Positions 5,225-5,247 of a stretch of DNA of 5,247 bases are shown in pieces. The DNA lies in contig JAIRQB010000164.1 of assembly GCA_031256695.1 (NCBI GenBank), positions 1 through 5,247 on the forward strand. The letters are read 5' to 3'. The notes under the pieces were generated by a model, which searched no databases, had not been told where the DNA came from, and worked only from the letters and a program-made list of their open reading frames with translations. This stretch comes from Elusimicrobiota bacterium (GTDB lineage Bacteria; Elusimicrobiota; Endomicrobiia; Endomicrobiales; Endomicrobiaceae). The position numbers and the translations under genes were made by a program. How positions within the stretch are numbered: position 1 is the first letter of the stretch; each line of letters begins with the position of its first letter.

Positions 5225-5247
5225 ACCAAAAAGACGACGAGCCGAAG

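Larger units (their letters stand above)
4699..5247. other. Non-coding, repeat-rich intergenic region upstream of yajQ
   Basis: This 549-bp stretch holds no convincing gene on either strand. Instead it contains two copies of one structured element, a tandem array of 26-bp hairpin units, two adjacent long palindromes and a 17-bp perfect inverted repeat. Short open frames occur on both strands but lack good starts and are not preserved between the two element copies. No clear sigma-70 promoter for yajQ was recognised. The right edge of the window cuts this region, so its full extent and the next gene are unknown. Confidence 0.85.

Noticed and set aside
4941..5247. Plus-strand frame open to the window edge, with a possible GTG start at 5109
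   Set aside because: It has no in-frame ATG, runs through the tandem repeats, and its downstream half contains the perfect 17-bp inverted repeat. A real gene extending past 5247 cannot be excluded, but evidence is too weak to list it.

Overview
The window is AT-rich bacterial DNA in which every protein gene lies on the minus strand, so the reading order runs from high to low coordinates. Five complete genes and one truncated gene fill positions 1 to 4698. The last 549 bases (4699 to 5247) hold no convincing gene but are densely packed with inverted and tandem repeats. Lysine- and isoleucine-rich proteins, clear AGGAG-type ribosome binding sites before some genes, and a GtrII-like polytopic membrane protein point to a low-GC bacterium, probably Gram-negative. 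The overall look reminded me of Elusimicrobiota-like genomes, but this is only an impression and nothing in the window proves a phylum.

Layout in transcription order. (1) 5247 to 4699: non-coding repeat region. It contains two copies of one structured element (4718-4814 and 4937-5111). The second copy carries four tandem 26-bp hairpin units where the first carries one. Between and beyond the copies lie two long palindromes and a 17-bp perfect inverted repeat. (2) 4698 to 4201: yajQ, a nucleotide/c-di-GMP-binding family protein with a strong ribosome binding site. (3) 4193 to 3234: an alpha/beta hydrolase of the hormone-sensitive-lipase type, 7 bp after yajQ. (4) 3228 to 3205: a hairpin with a T-run that looks like an intrinsic terminator. 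(5) 3192 to 1081: thiL, tsaE and tsaB with overlapping ends, a tightly packed unit. (6) 1000 to 1: the N-terminal 333 codons of a GtrII-like glycosyltransferase membrane protein that runs off the left edge.

Functionally, tsaE and tsaB supply two of the proteins needed for the t6A modification of tRNA position 37; their partners TsaD and TsaC are not in the window. ThiL makes thiamine diphosphate, and its coupling to tsaE/tsaB appears to be one of operon packing rather than shared pathway. The esterase substrate cannot be told from sequence. The core genes are ordinary. The most unusual content is the repeat region upstream of yajQ, where differences between the two element copies are compensatory: the paired strands change together. 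This suggests that the folded form (RNA or cruciform) is what is preserved.
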